From an uncultured Myxococcales bacterium (GTDB lineage Bacteria; Myxococcota_A; Bradymonadia; UBA7976; UBA1532), in the NCBI GenBank assembly GCA_903847385.1, contig CAINDO010000407.1:1-57937 (forward strand): a DNA stretch of 57,937 bases, given 5' to 3'. Made by a program: the position numbers and the translations under genes. Below, piece by piece: positions 8,521 through 16,670 of the stretch (position 1 is its first letter; each line of letters opens with the position of its first letter). Under the pieces are notes generated by a model, which worked only from the letters and a program-made list of their open reading frames with translations, was not told the origin of the DNA and made no database searches.

Positions 8521-8765
8521 TCTCGCACTTCGACCGCTCTCCTCGCCGCCGAGGTCGCCCACCCCGGCTCCAGCCTCCGCCTCCACGACGGGTCGTTCCT
8601 CACGCTGGAGGTCCCGCTCATGGCCTACGGCCTGGTCATCAGCGAGAACGACCTCGGGTACGACGACTGCCAGGACGACTGCGGGGGCCACTCGGATAAC
8701 GGCGTCGGGTACGCGGCGGCGGACTTTTCCCCATGGCACAGTTGAACTTCGGCGTGACACTCTGA
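8521..8765 (+). pseudogene. Decayed tandem copy of the 7944 gene
   Basis: Starting one base after the preceding stop, frame 8521 reads LHDGSFLTLEVPLMAYGLV then DDCQDDCGGHSDNG, which parallels VVDGAYFTLELPVMLHGLI and the DSDCPESEC loop of the upstream gene. After a stop at 8743-8745 another frame gives MAQLNFGVTL and a stop at 8763-8765, matching the parental ending VAQMNFGVTF. The copy therefore lacks the 5' part, has lost the stretch between loop and C-terminus, and carries a frameshift. It has no start codon or ribosome site of its own. Confidence 0.7.
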
Positions 8766-8783
8766 CGCTCGACCGGAGCGTAC

Positions 8784-9602
8784 ATGTCCCGAATCGCGTT
8801 GCCGCCCCTGCGACGCGCTCTCCTCGTGGGCGCGCTCGCCCTCGTCTGTGGAGTGGGGATGCTCGTCGCGTTGCAGCGCCGCCTGATGTTCTTCCCGCAG
8901 GTGGCCGCGGAGGCCGAGGTCACGCGCCTCGCCGCGGATCTCGGCGCAACGGCGTGGCGGCCCGGCGGTGAGCTCCACGGCTGGCGGTTCCCCCGGCCCG
9001 GCGCCGCGGGCCGGCTGCTCGCGTTCCACGGCAACGCCGGCATGGCCGTCGAGCGCGCGTACATGGCGCAGGCCTTCGGGGCCGACTTCGAGGTCACCGT
9101 GGTGGAGTACCCCGGCTTCGGCGCGCGGCCCGGTGAGCCCGGCGAGGGCGCGTTCTTCGCCGCCGCCGAGGCCGCCTTCGACGCCCTGCGCGCCGAAAAC
9201 CCCACCCGCCCGATCACGGTGCTCGGCGAGTCCATCGGCTCCGGGTCGGCCTGCCATCTGGCCCAAGTGCGCGCCGAGGCGCTCGCCGGCTTGATCCTGG
9301 TGACGCCCTTCGACCGCCTCGCCGGGCCCGCGGGGCACCACTTCCCCTGGCTCCCGGTCTCGCTGATCCTGCGCGACCGCTTCGAAAACGACCGGGCGCT
9401 GTCCGATTTTCGCGGGCGCGTCGCCTTCGTGCTCGCCGGGCGCGACACCGTGGTGCCGCCGCAGTTCGGCCAGGCTCTGCACGACACCTACCGTGGCCCC
9501 AAGCGCCTCTGGGTGGACGCCGGCGCCGACCACAACGAGCTGCCCTGGGATCGCCGGGCGCCGCTGTGGGCCGAGATCGCCGCGTTCTTGCGCGGGCCCT
9601 GA
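8784..9602 (+). CDS. Membrane-anchored alpha/beta hydrolase
   Basis: 272 residues. One N-terminal membrane segment (about 10-32, LLVGALALVCGVGMLVAL) anchors a hydrolase of the serine-aminopeptidase / Bem46-like group. LLAFHGNAGM gives the oxyanion region, GESIGSG near residue 147 the nucleophile elbow, AGRDTVVPP the Asp and GADHNEL near residue 249 the His, so the triad looks complete. GGAG lies six bases before the ATG. The substrate, an ester or acyl compound in the envelope, is unknown. It converges with the flavoprotein gene nine bases away. Confidence 0.8.
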   Translation: MSRIALPPLRRALLVGALALVCGVGMLVALQRRLMFFPQVAAEAEVTRLAADLGATAWRPGGELHGWRFPRPGAAGRLLAFHGNAGMAVERAYMAQAFGADFEVTVVEYPGFGARPGEPGEGAFFAAAEAAFDALRAENPTRPITVLGESIGSGSACHLAQVRAEALAGLILVTPFDRLAGPAGHHFPWLPVSLILRDRFENDRALSDFRGRVAFVLAGRDTVVPPQFGQALHDTYRGPKRLWVDAGADHNELPWDRRAPLWAEIAAFLRGP

Positions 9603-9611
9603 CGCCCGCGC

Positions 9612-11114
9612 TCAGGCGTGCCGGCGCAGCGTTTCCTGATCCGCCGCCGAAACGGCGCCCCAGCCGGGCGCGTACCCGAAGACCTCGCGGGCCGAGCGGG
9701 TGTGCAGGCCATCCACGATGTCGAAGCGGTCGAGCGGCACCAGCCCGGGGTGCGCCTCGCCGCAGGCGTTCGCGAGCGCGAGCATGTCCTTGCGCAGGGC
9801 CATCAGGTAGTTGGCCAGCCGTGCGGACTTCTCCGTGGGATCCAGGCCGGCCATCAGCCAGCGGCTCTGCGTCGCCACGCCCGTGGGGCAGTGGCCGGTG
9901 TGGCACAGCTGCGCCTGGATGCAGCCGATGGAGAGCAGCGCCTCGCGGGCCACGTTGATCATGTCGCAGCCGAGGCCCATCGCGAGCATGGCGTGCTGCG
10001 GGAAGCCGAGTTTGCCCGAGCCGATGAACACCACGTTCTCGGCCACGCCGGCCTCGGCGAAGGTCCGGTAGACCTCGGGGAAGCCGAGTTTGAAGGGCAG
10101 CGACACGTGGTCCGAGAACACCAGCGGCGCCGCGCCCGTACCGCCCTCGCCGCCGTCGATCGTCACGAAGTCCGGCGCCCGGCCCGTGGAGGCGATGCGC
10201 TTCGCCAGCGTGCGCCAGAAATCCAGCTCGCCCACGGCCGACTTGATGCCCACGGGCAGGCCCGTGGTGTCCGCGAGCTTCTCGATGAAGTCGAGCATCG
10301 AGTCGACGTCGTGAAACGCCGAGTGCGCCGCCGGCGAGATGCAATCCTTCCCCTGCGGGATCAGGCGAATCCGGGCGATCTCCGGCGTGACCTTGGCGGC
10401 GGGGAGCACGCCGCCGAGGCCGGGCTTGGCGCCCTGCGAGAGCTTGAGCTCGATGGCCCGCACCGGCGCGCTCGCCACCGTCTCGCGGAACCGCTCCAGG
10501 TCGAACCGCCCCTGGGCGTCCCGGCAGCCGAAGTAGCCCGTGCCGATCTGCCACACGAGATCGCCGCCGTGGCGGTGGTGGTCCGAGATGCCACCCTCGC
10601 CGGTGTTCTGCAGCGCGCCCGCGAGCTTCACGCCCCGGTTGATCGCCTCGACGGCCGTGGCCGAGAGCGAGCCGTAGCTCATCGCCGACGTGTTGACGAC
10701 GGACGTAGGCCGGAACGCGTGTTTGCGACCGCGGAACCCGCCGAGCACCTTGGCGCCCGGGCAGGTGTACTGCGCGTCGTGCGGCGCCGAGAGCGGGAAC
10801 GTGCTCTGGCGAATGATGAGATACCCCGGGGTCCCCTCGAAGTCGTTGTCCGAGCCGAACCCGAAGTAATTGTTCTCTTTCTTCGCCGACGCGTAGATCC
10901 AGCGCCGCTGGTCGCGGGAGAACGGACGTTCTTCGTCGTTCCCCGTCACGATGTACTGGCGCAGAGGCCCGCCGAGGGCCTCGAACCAGTAGCGAAAGCG
11001 TCCGACCAGCGGAAAGTTCCGCTTGATCGTATGGGTGCGCTGGGCGCGGTCGACAAAGGCGACCACGCCCAGGAAGAGAGCCACCCCGAGAAGGGTCATC
11101 GTCGTGAGAGTCAT
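9612..11114 (-). CDS. FMN-binding glutamate synthase-like protein
   Basis: 500 residues. After one N-terminal membrane segment (MTLTTMTLLGVALFLGVVAF) and a conserved lead-in region follows the FMN/Fe-S domain of the glutamate synthase large subunit: SYGSLSATAVEAINRG, GEGGIS, ELKLSQGAKPGLGG, TIDGGEGGTGAAP and the Cys-rich CHTGHCPTGVATQ near residue 400. There is no glutaminase or GXGXG domain, so this is the short archaeal-like family whose real substrate is uncertain. ATG 11114 is preferred to an upstream TTG because it begins exactly at the hydrophobic segment. It lies downstream of infA in the same direction, past a long inverted repeat. Confidence 0.8.
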   Translation of the reverse strand: MTLTTMTLLGVALFLGVVAFVDRAQRTHTIKRNFPLVGRFRYWFEALGGPLRQYIVTGNDEERPFSRDQRRWIYASAKKENNYFGFGSDNDFEGTPGYLIIRQSTFPLSAPHDAQYTCPGAKVLGGFRGRKHAFRPTSVVNTSAMSYGSLSATAVEAINRGVKLAGALQNTGEGGISDHHRHGGDLVWQIGTGYFGCRDAQGRFDLERFRETVASAPVRAIELKLSQGAKPGLGGVLPAAKVTPEIARIRLIPQGKDCISPAAHSAFHDVDSMLDFIEKLADTTGLPVGIKSAVGELDFWRTLAKRIASTGRAPDFVTIDGGEGGTGAAPLVFSDHVSLPFKLGFPEVYRTFAEAGVAENVVFIGSGKLGFPQHAMLAMGLGCDMINVAREALLSIGCIQAQLCHTGHCPTGVATQSRWLMAGLDPTEKSARLANYLMALRKDMLALANACGEAHPGLVPLDRFDIVDGLHTRSAREVFGYAPGWGAVSAADQETLRRHA

Positions 11115-11117
11115 GGG

Positions 11118-11149
11118 TGGCCACGATAGCGGAAAACCGCCCGTGGCCA
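11118..11149 (-). repeat. Nested inverted repeat before the flavoprotein start
   Basis: TGGCCACG (11118-11125) pairs with CGTGGCCA (11142-11149), enclosing a second stem, GCGG-TTTT-CCGC. It lies between the infA stop and the flavoprotein ATG, three bases from the latter. It may end infA transcription or hide the start region of the next gene; there is no T run. Confidence 0.45.
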
Positions 11150-11187
11150 ATGAAATCTCCCGACGCCTGCCGGCGCCCGCCCTCGTT

Positions 11188-11406
11188 TTATCGAGCGCGG
11201 AACGTGACCCGACCGCGGGTCAGGTCATAGGGGGACAGCTCGACCGTGACACGGTCCCCCGGCAGGATCTTGATGAAAAACTTCCGCATCTTGCCGGAGA
11301 CGTGGGCCAGCACTTTGTGGCCGTTCGCCAGCTCGACGCGGAACATCGCGTTGGGAAGGGGCTCGATGACGGTCCCCTCGACGGAAATGGCTTCTTCTTT
11401 CGCCAT
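11188..11406 (-). CDS. infA: Translation initiation factor IF-1
   Basis: A 72-residue, single S1-like OB-fold protein starting [15 protein letters not shown], with [21 protein letters not shown] and [19 protein letters not shown], the standard IF-1 signature and length. It binds the 30S A site during initiation. AAGGAGG lies eight bases before the ATG. It follows the RRM gene by 12 bp, so one transcript from about 11960 probably carries both. Confidence 0.97.
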   Translation of the reverse strand: MAKEEAISVEGTVIEPLPNAMFRVELANGHKVLAHVSGKMRKFFIKILPGDRVTVELSPYDLTRGRVTFRAR

Positions 11407-11418
11407 GATCGGGCCTCC

Positions 11419-11811
11419 TTACCAGCGGTTCCGATCACCACCCCGGTCGCCGCCACGGCCACCACCGCCGCCACCGCCGCCACCGCCGAAGCCGCCGCGG
11501 CCACCGCCGCCGCCGCCACCGCCACCGCCGAAGCCACCGCGGCCACCGCCGCCACCGCCCGCCGGCTTCTCCTCGGCGGGGTTGACGCGGACGCTGCGGC
11601 CGTCGATCTCACGGCCGTTCATCGCCTCGGCGGCCGCCGCGGCGTCCGACTCGTTGGCGAACGAGATGAAGCCGAAGCCGCGGCTGCGGCCCGTCTCGCG
11701 GTCCATCACGACCTTCGCCTCGGTCACCTCGCCGAAGCGAGAAAAGGCCTGACGCAGCGAGTCGTCATTCGTCGCCCAAGCAAGACCACCGACAAAAAGC
11801 TTCTTACCCAT
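11419..11811 (-). CDS. RRM RNA-binding protein with Gly-rich tail
   Basis: 130 residues. A single RNA recognition motif covers residues 2-78: [10 protein letters not shown] is RNP2 and RGFGFISF is RNP1, both intact. The tail, from about residue 85, is almost pure Gly with spaced RGG and Phe (GGRGGFGG), as in cold-induced bacterial and plant Gly-rich RNA-binding proteins, and DNA here is a simple CCACCGCC-type repeat. ATG 11811 has the better spacing from the GAGAGAG site; an ATG two codons earlier is possible. Being in operon with IF-1 suggests a role in translation or cold response (inferred). Confidence 0.88.
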   Translation of the reverse strand: MGKKLFVGGLAWATNDDSLRQAFSRFGEVTEAKVVMDRETGRSRGFGFISFANESDAAAAAEAMNGREIDGRSVRVNPAEEKPAGGGGGGRGGFGGGGGGGGGGRGGFGGGGGGGGGGRGGDRGGDRNRW

Positions 11812-11966
11812 GACCATCACTCTCTCTGTTGCTGTCGCCGTGTCCCGTTCGCCACCATTGCCGAACCCGGGCACGTCGCCTCAGGAACCGATGTGCAGGA
11901 CAAAACGCAAGGCGACGCAAAACAGCGAAGAACTCGAGCGATGACCAAGCACCTGGAACCGACCGC

Positions 11967-11995
11967 AGTCTGACGAGGGTTTTCGGCGCTGTCAA
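11967..11995 (-). promoter_or_regulatory. Promoter of the RRM-infA operon
   Basis: On the minus strand a perfect TTGACA (11995-11990) lies 17 bp from CAGACT (11972-11967), predicting RNA start near 11960 and a leader of about 150 bases before the RRM start. The 11812-12132 gap otherwise holds only the divergent promoter for the DUF1592 gene and a GGGG-TTGA-CCCC inverted repeat at 12025-12036. Confidence 0.5.
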
Positions 11996-12069
11996 AAGAA
12001 TCGACCGAGGGCGCGAAGAAGTTGGGGTTGACCCCGATCATCCAACCATCGCTCCGCGGACCCGCCGGG

Positions 12070-12098
12070 TTGACCGGACCGCACGGGACCGCGATACT
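12070..12098 (+). promoter_or_regulatory. Promoter of the DUF1592-DUF1552 operon
   Basis: TTGACC (12070-12075) and GATACT (12093-12098) are 17 bp apart, giving a start near 12105 and a short leader to the GTG at 12133. Confidence 0.4.
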
Positions 12099-12132
12099 CG
12101 GACGTTCGCGTGCCCAGAACGGAGCCCTCATC

Positions 12133-13992
12133 GTGCACTCGCCGAAGCCGACCCGTTCGCCCGCCCGTCCGGGCGCCGCCGTGACCGCCACCGCGCTGCT
12201 GGCGTGCGGCTGGTTCACGCTCGGCTGCGAGGAGGCCGCGCCCGAGTCCGCGACGCCGGGCCCGAGCGCCACGGGCGGCGCGCCGGCCACGGGCGGCAGC
12301 GGTTTCGTGCCCGCGAAGGACGCCGAGGCCGAATTCGACCCCGCCGCGGACGCCGGCTCCGTGGAGCTGCCCCCGCCGCCGGGGCCCGCGCAGGACTGCA
12401 ATCTCCTGGGCGCCTCGGATCCCGGGCCCGCGCTCATCCGCCGCCTGAACCACCGCGAGTACGACAACACGATCCGCGACCTGATCGGCGAGGACCTGCG
12501 CCCGAGCGAGGGGTTCCTGCCGGACGAGGAGTTCCTCGGCTTCGACAACCAGGCGGCGTCCCTGCAGATCTCCCCGCTGCACGCCGAGCAGTACATGATG
12601 ACGGCGGAGCTGATCGCCGACCGCGTGGTCCAGCGGCGGGACGAGTTCGTGAGCTGCGACCCCGTCGCCGCGGGCGAGGCCACGTGCCTGCGCACGTTCA
12701 TTACGGAGTTCGGGCTTCGGGCCTGGCGCCGGCCGCTCGAGGCCGAGGAGCTCGACGCCCTCGCCGCGCTCTGGACCGCGGCCGCCGAGCTCGACCCGCC
12801 GCAGTTCGACACGGCCGTGGGCCTGGTCGTGCAGGCGCTGCTCGAGTCGCCCAACTTCCTGTTCCGCATCGAGGTCGGCGAGCCCTTCGACGCCATCCGC
12901 GTCGGCGAGCTGCCCCGCGAGGACCCCTGGCGCCTGCGCCTGACCGACTGGGAGATCGCCTCGCGCCTGTCGTATCTGCTGTGGAAGTCCATGCCGGACG
13001 CCCCGCTGCTCGAGGCCGCCGCCCGCGGCGAGCTGGCCACGGTCGCCCAGGTGCGCGCCCAGGCCCATCGCCTGCTGGCGGACGAGCGCGCGCGGCCGGC
13101 CATGCTGGACTTCTTCGATCAGTGGCTGCGCTACGCCGAGACCGCCCGCATCTCGCGCGACCCCAACTACTACCCCGACTTCGCGCCGGAGCACCGCGAC
13201 CTGCTCGTCACCGAGTCGCGGCTGTTCATCACGAACCTGCTCTGGGGCCAGGAGCGCGACCTGCGCGCCCTCTTCGATGCCCCCTACACCTATCTGAACG
13301 ACGCCCTGGCGCAGTTCTATGGCGTGCCGGGCGTGGACGGGCCGAACTTCCGCAAGGTGGCCCTCGACCCGAACCAGCGCGCGGGCATCCTCACGCAGGG
13401 GGCGGTCATGGCCGCCACGGCCAAGGCCAACATGACCTCGCCGGTGTTCCGCGGGCAGTACGTGCGCGAGCGGGTGCTCTGCACGCCGCTGCCACCGCCG
13501 CCGCCGAACATCCCCGTCGTGCCGCCGAGCCCGGACCCCAACAGCTCCACGCGCGAGAAGTTCGAGGAGCACGACCGCAACCCCGCCTGCGCCGGCTGCC
13601 ACAAGCTCATGGACCCGGTCGGGTACGGCTTCGAGAACTTCGACGCCGTGGGGCGCTGGCGCACCGAGGAGAACGGCCACCCCATCGACGCCTCCTGCGA
13701 GCTCGCCTCCACGCGCGACGCGGACGGCCTGTTCCCCAACGGCGCCGCCATGGCCCGGCAGCTCGCCCAGAGCGAGCAGGTGCAGCGCTGCGTGGTCACC
13801 CAGTTCTTCCGCTACGCCCACGGCCGCGGCGAGACGCTCGCCGACCTGTGCGCCCTCGACGACCTGTACGAGCACTACGAGGCCGGCGGTCGCGACTTCG
13901 TGGCCCTCGTCGAGTACCTCACCACGACGGAGGGTTTCCGGTTCCGGCGCCGTCCCCCCGCCGAGGCCCCCGGGCAGGAGGGCTCGCCTTGA
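12133..13992 (+). CDS. DUF1592/DUF1588 lipoprotein with CxxCH motif
   Basis: 619 residues. The N-terminus ends in a lipobox (WFTLGC), followed by an Ala/Pro/Gly linker and then the planctomycete/myxobacterial PSD domains: LNHREYDNTIRDL near residue 103 (DUF1587-like), WRLRLTDWEIASRLSYLLW and a DUF1592 region, and a C-terminal DUF1588/DUF1585 region with PACAGCHKLMDPVGYGFENFD. CAGCH at about residue 485 could bind c-type heme. The role is unknown; these proteins always pair with DUF1552 proteins. GTG 12133 is chosen because GGAG lies eight bases upstream and it gives a proper signal peptide. Its stop overlaps the next start. Confidence 0.85.
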   Translation: MHSPKPTRSPARPGAAVTATALLACGWFTLGCEEAAPESATPGPSATGGAPATGGSGFVPAKDAEAEFDPAADAGSVELPPPPGPAQDCNLLGASDPGPALIRRLNHREYDNTIRDLIGEDLRPSEGFLPDEEFLGFDNQAASLQISPLHAEQYMMTAELIADRVVQRRDEFVSCDPVAAGEATCLRTFITEFGLRAWRRPLEAEELDALAALWTAAAELDPPQFDTAVGLVVQALLESPNFLFRIEVGEPFDAIRVGELPREDPWRLRLTDWEIASRLSYLLWKSMPDAPLLEAAARGELATVAQVRAQAHRLLADERARPAMLDFFDQWLRYAETARISRDPNYYPDFAPEHRDLLVTESRLFITNLLWGQERDLRALFDAPYTYLNDALAQFYGVPGVDGPNFRKVALDPNQRAGILTQGAVMAATAKANMTSPVFRGQYVRERVLCTPLPPPPPNIPVVPPSPDPNSSTREKFEEHDRNPACAGCHKLMDPVGYGFENFDAVGRWRTEENGHPIDASCELASTRDADGLFPNGAAMARQLAQSEQVQRCVVTQFFRYAHGRGETLADLCALDDLYEHYEAGGRDFVALVEYLTTTEGFRFRRRPPAEAPGQEGSP

Positions 13993-15320
13993 TCTCTCGT
14001 CGCGGTTTCCTTCGCGGGCTCGGCGGCCTCACGGTCGCCCTGCCCCTGCTCCAGGTCGTGCCCGGCCGGTCCGCCAAGGCCACGCCGGTCTATCCCAAGC
14101 GCCTGATCGTCTTCTTCAACCCCAACGGCACGCTCAAGGAGCGCTGGAGCCCGACGGGGACGGAGACGGACTTCACGCTGCCGGAGATCCTGCTGCCGCT
14201 CCAGCGCCACAAGCAGAGCGTGGTCATCACGGACGGCATCGACATGCTGGTGTCCGAGGAGGGCCCCGGCGGCCCCCACAACCGGGGCATGGCGTCGCTG
14301 CTGACGGGCGAGATCATCCTCGAGGGGCCCTTCGCCGACGGCGACGGCCGCCTGGCAGGCTGGGCCGGTGGCATCTCCATCGACCAGTACATCGCCCGCG
14401 AGCTCGGGGCGCAGACGCGCTTCACCACCCTGGAGCTGGGGGTGCGGGCCATCGAGAACGAGCCCCGCGCGCGCATCAGCTATCTGGGGCCGGACCAGCC
14501 CGTGCCGCCGGAGAACAACCCGGCCAGCGTGTGGCAGCGCCTCTTCGCGCCCATGGACGCCGATCCCGAGATGCTCCGCAAGCTCGTGGTGCAGCGGCGC
14601 AGCGTGCTGGACGTCGTCCGCGGCGACTTCGCCCGGCTCGATCGCAAGCTCGCGCCCGAGGATCGCCACAAGCTCGGCCAGCACTTCGAGGCCGTGCGCG
14701 ACCTGGAGCGGCGGCTCGGCCTGGCCGCCGGCGGTGGCGGCGCGATGGGCGGCGTGTGCAATCGCCCGGAGCAGCCGCCCCTGATGGACCCGGCGTCCGA
14801 GGACGACTTCGAGCGCATCGCCCGCCTGCAGATGGACATGGCCGTGATGGCCCTGGCCTGCGACCTGACGCGGGTGATCTCCCTGGAGTTCTCCAGCGCG
14901 CTCAACGCCCTGCGCTTCACGTTCATGGGCATGCGCGAGCAGGACGGCCACAGCCTCTCCCACGCCGGCGACTTCAGCGCCGAGCTGCAGGACCAGTGGG
15001 CGCGCATGCTCACCTGGTACACCGAGCAGTTCGCCTACCTGCTCGACGGCCTGAAGTCCGTGCCCGAGGGCGAGGGCACGCTGCTCGACAACACCCTGAT
15101 CCTGTGGTGCAACGAGCTGTCGCGGGGCAACACCCACGCCCACGACAACATGCCGTTCATCCTGGCCGGCGGCGCGGGCGGCGCGCTGCGCGGCGGTCGC
15201 CACCTGACCTACGACCACGAGCCGCACAACAACCTGCTGCTCGCCATGGCGCAGATGATGGGCGTCGAGACGAACACGTTCGGCCACCCGGACTTCTGCA
15301 CCCGGCCGCTGCCGCTTTAG
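13989..15320 (+). CDS. DUF1552 protein exported by Tat
   Basis: 443 residues starting with TTG that overlaps the previous stop (TTGA), with AGGAGGG well placed upstream. ISRRGFLRGLGGL near the N-terminus is a twin-arginine signal, so the protein is exported folded. The body matches the DUF1552 family: KRLIVFFNPNGTLKERW, GGPHNRGMASLLTG, a long middle with DLERRLGL, and MREQDGHSLSHAGD then WCNELSRGNTHAHDN, rich in His/Asp/Asn as in a metal-site fold (distantly sulfatase/alkaline phosphatase-like; inferred). It is co-translated with the DUF1592 lipoprotein, suggesting a complex at the envelope. Confidence 0.85.
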   Translation: MISRRGFLRGLGGLTVALPLLQVVPGRSAKATPVYPKRLIVFFNPNGTLKERWSPTGTETDFTLPEILLPLQRHKQSVVITDGIDMLVSEEGPGGPHNRGMASLLTGEIILEGPFADGDGRLAGWAGGISIDQYIARELGAQTRFTTLELGVRAIENEPRARISYLGPDQPVPPENNPASVWQRLFAPMDADPEMLRKLVVQRRSVLDVVRGDFARLDRKLAPEDRHKLGQHFEAVRDLERRLGLAAGGGGAMGGVCNRPEQPPLMDPASEDDFERIARLQMDMAVMALACDLTRVISLEFSSALNALRFTFMGMREQDGHSLSHAGDFSAELQDQWARMLTWYTEQFAYLLDGLKSVPEGEGTLLDNTLILWCNELSRGNTHAHDNMPFILAGGAGGALRGGRHLTYDHEPHNNLLLAMAQMMGVETNTFGHPDFCTRPLPL

Positions 15321-15341
15321 CGGCCACGGCAGGCCGGGGCG

Positions 15342-16658
15342 TCAGAGCCGCAGCAGCAGCGCGCGGATCAGCGCGTCGATGGTCTCGCCGGCCTGCGCCG
15401 AGGTGTGGAAGCTCGTGTAGGCCACCTGTCCGCCGCCGGGCTCGGGCCGGAAGATGAGCATCATCGGGCGCACGGTGTCCTGCCCCGGCGACACGCCGCT
15501 CACGAGCAGCTCGACGCCCGACTCGATGCGGTCGATCTCCATCCACCCCGACAGGTCGAAGCGGATCTGGACCTGCTCGGCCTCGAAGGTGCGCTGCAGG
15601 AACGCGGCCTCGAGATTCGCGGTGACCAGGCCGGACTTGCCGCCCCCGGGCAGGCCGCGGGAAAGCTCGCGGCAAGACGCGGGGGCGTCTCCGGTGGTGC
15701 CGCAGGCCGTGGGGTCGTCGGGCAGCAGGCAGCGCTCGGGGCAGTCGACGCCGCAGACGCAGCAGGCGTCCGTGCCGGTGGCGAGCGGTACGGTGCGCGT
15801 GGGCGCGAAGTCCACCACGCCCGGCCAAACGCGGCCGACGAAATCCGCCGAGAGATCGGACACATACATCGATCCGCCCTCGCGGACGAACCGGCGCAGG
15901 TTGTCGAGCGTCTGCTCGGTGTAGGGGTCGTCGGAGCGCAGTGATACGCCGGAGCCGCAGTTGACGACCAGGACGTCGTACTTCTTCAGGCGGTCCCAGT
16001 CCTGGAGCAGGCGCCGCGCGGGCAGGGCGTCCCCGAGATCGCCGCAGAAGCGGTCGTGGTCGAAGCCCATGGCGGTCAGGATGCGCTCGGCGTGGTCGAA
16101 GGTGCCGCCGAGCACGGCGATGCGCGTGGCATCGGAGGTGAAGCAGACCTTGCCGTTGCCGCCGCCCGCGAACACCGTGCCGGACTCGGGGACCTCGACC
16201 GTGGCCTCGGCCAGGAACCGCCCGCTCTGCACGACGATGCGCGTGGGGCCGGGCGCCAGGCCGCGGAGCACGAAGCGGCCGTCACTGCCGCTGACGGTCT
16301 CGACGGCGACCGGGTTGCCGTGGCAGTCGTGGGTCTGCGCGACGACGTGCGCCTCGGCGATGGCGCTGCCGTCCGGCGTGCAGGCGATGCCCGTGGCGCC
16401 GCCGGCGAAACAGGCCTGGTCCGGCGCGGGCTCGGGCTCCGTGCCGGCCTCGGCCGCGGCGTCCACGGGGCGCGTCGCGTCGGCGAAGACGGCGACGCCC
16501 GGGGGCAGGGAGGGCAGCGCCGTGGCGTCGGGCCGACCGACGAGGCCCGAGGGCGAGACGAACGCGTCCACGGCGGGCGCCGGCGCGGAGTCACAGGCGG
16601 CGAGCCCGGACACCGCGAGCGCGAGGCCGAGCCGCCGGCTCAGACGATCGCGCCGCAA
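15342..16658 (-). CDS. Lipoprotein with ThuA/amidotransferase-like domain
   Basis: 438 residues. Signal peptide with lipobox GLAAC, then an Asp/Ala/Pro linker, a carboxypeptidase-regulatory-like beta-sandwich at about 95-165 (VSGSDGRFVLRGLAPGPTRI), and a domain from about 180 reading RIAVLGGTFDHAERILTAMG then KKYDVLVVNCGSG and LRRFVREGGSMYVSD, which resembles the class I amidotransferase-like fold of ThuA/DUF4350 proteins. Cys pairs around 320-345 may form disulphides. The TTG start lies 12 bp after the adenosine deaminase stop, so it is the last gene of that operon. The function is unknown. Confidence 0.65.
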   Translation of the reverse strand: MRRDRLSRRLGLALAVSGLAACDSAPAPAVDAFVSPSGLVGRPDATALPSLPPGVAVFADATRPVDAAAEAGTEPEPAPDQACFAGGATGIACTPDGSAIAEAHVVAQTHDCHGNPVAVETVSGSDGRFVLRGLAPGPTRIVVQSGRFLAEATVEVPESGTVFAGGGNGKVCFTSDATRIAVLGGTFDHAERILTAMGFDHDRFCGDLGDALPARRLLQDWDRLKKYDVLVVNCGSGVSLRSDDPYTEQTLDNLRRFVREGGSMYVSDLSADFVGRVWPGVVDFAPTRTVPLATGTDACCVCGVDCPERCLLPDDPTACGTTGDAPASCRELSRGLPGGGKSGLVTANLEAAFLQRTFEAEQVQIRFDLSGWMEIDRIESGVELLVSGVSPGQDTVRPMMLIFRPEPGGGQVAYTSFHTSAQAGETIDALIRALLLRL

Positions 16659-16670
16659 GGCCCCGATTTT

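Noticed and set aside
11450-11570. Simple-sequence repeat rich in CCACCGCC
   Set aside because: It encodes the Gly-rich tail of the RRM protein in frame, so it is not a separate element.
11829-13988. A plus-strand frame that would extend the DUF1552 gene upstream by 720 codons
   Set aside because: It is an out-of-frame reading of the DUF1592 gene, Arg/Pro/Ala-rich and without motifs. The TTG at 13989 with AGGAGGG and a Tat signal is the real start.
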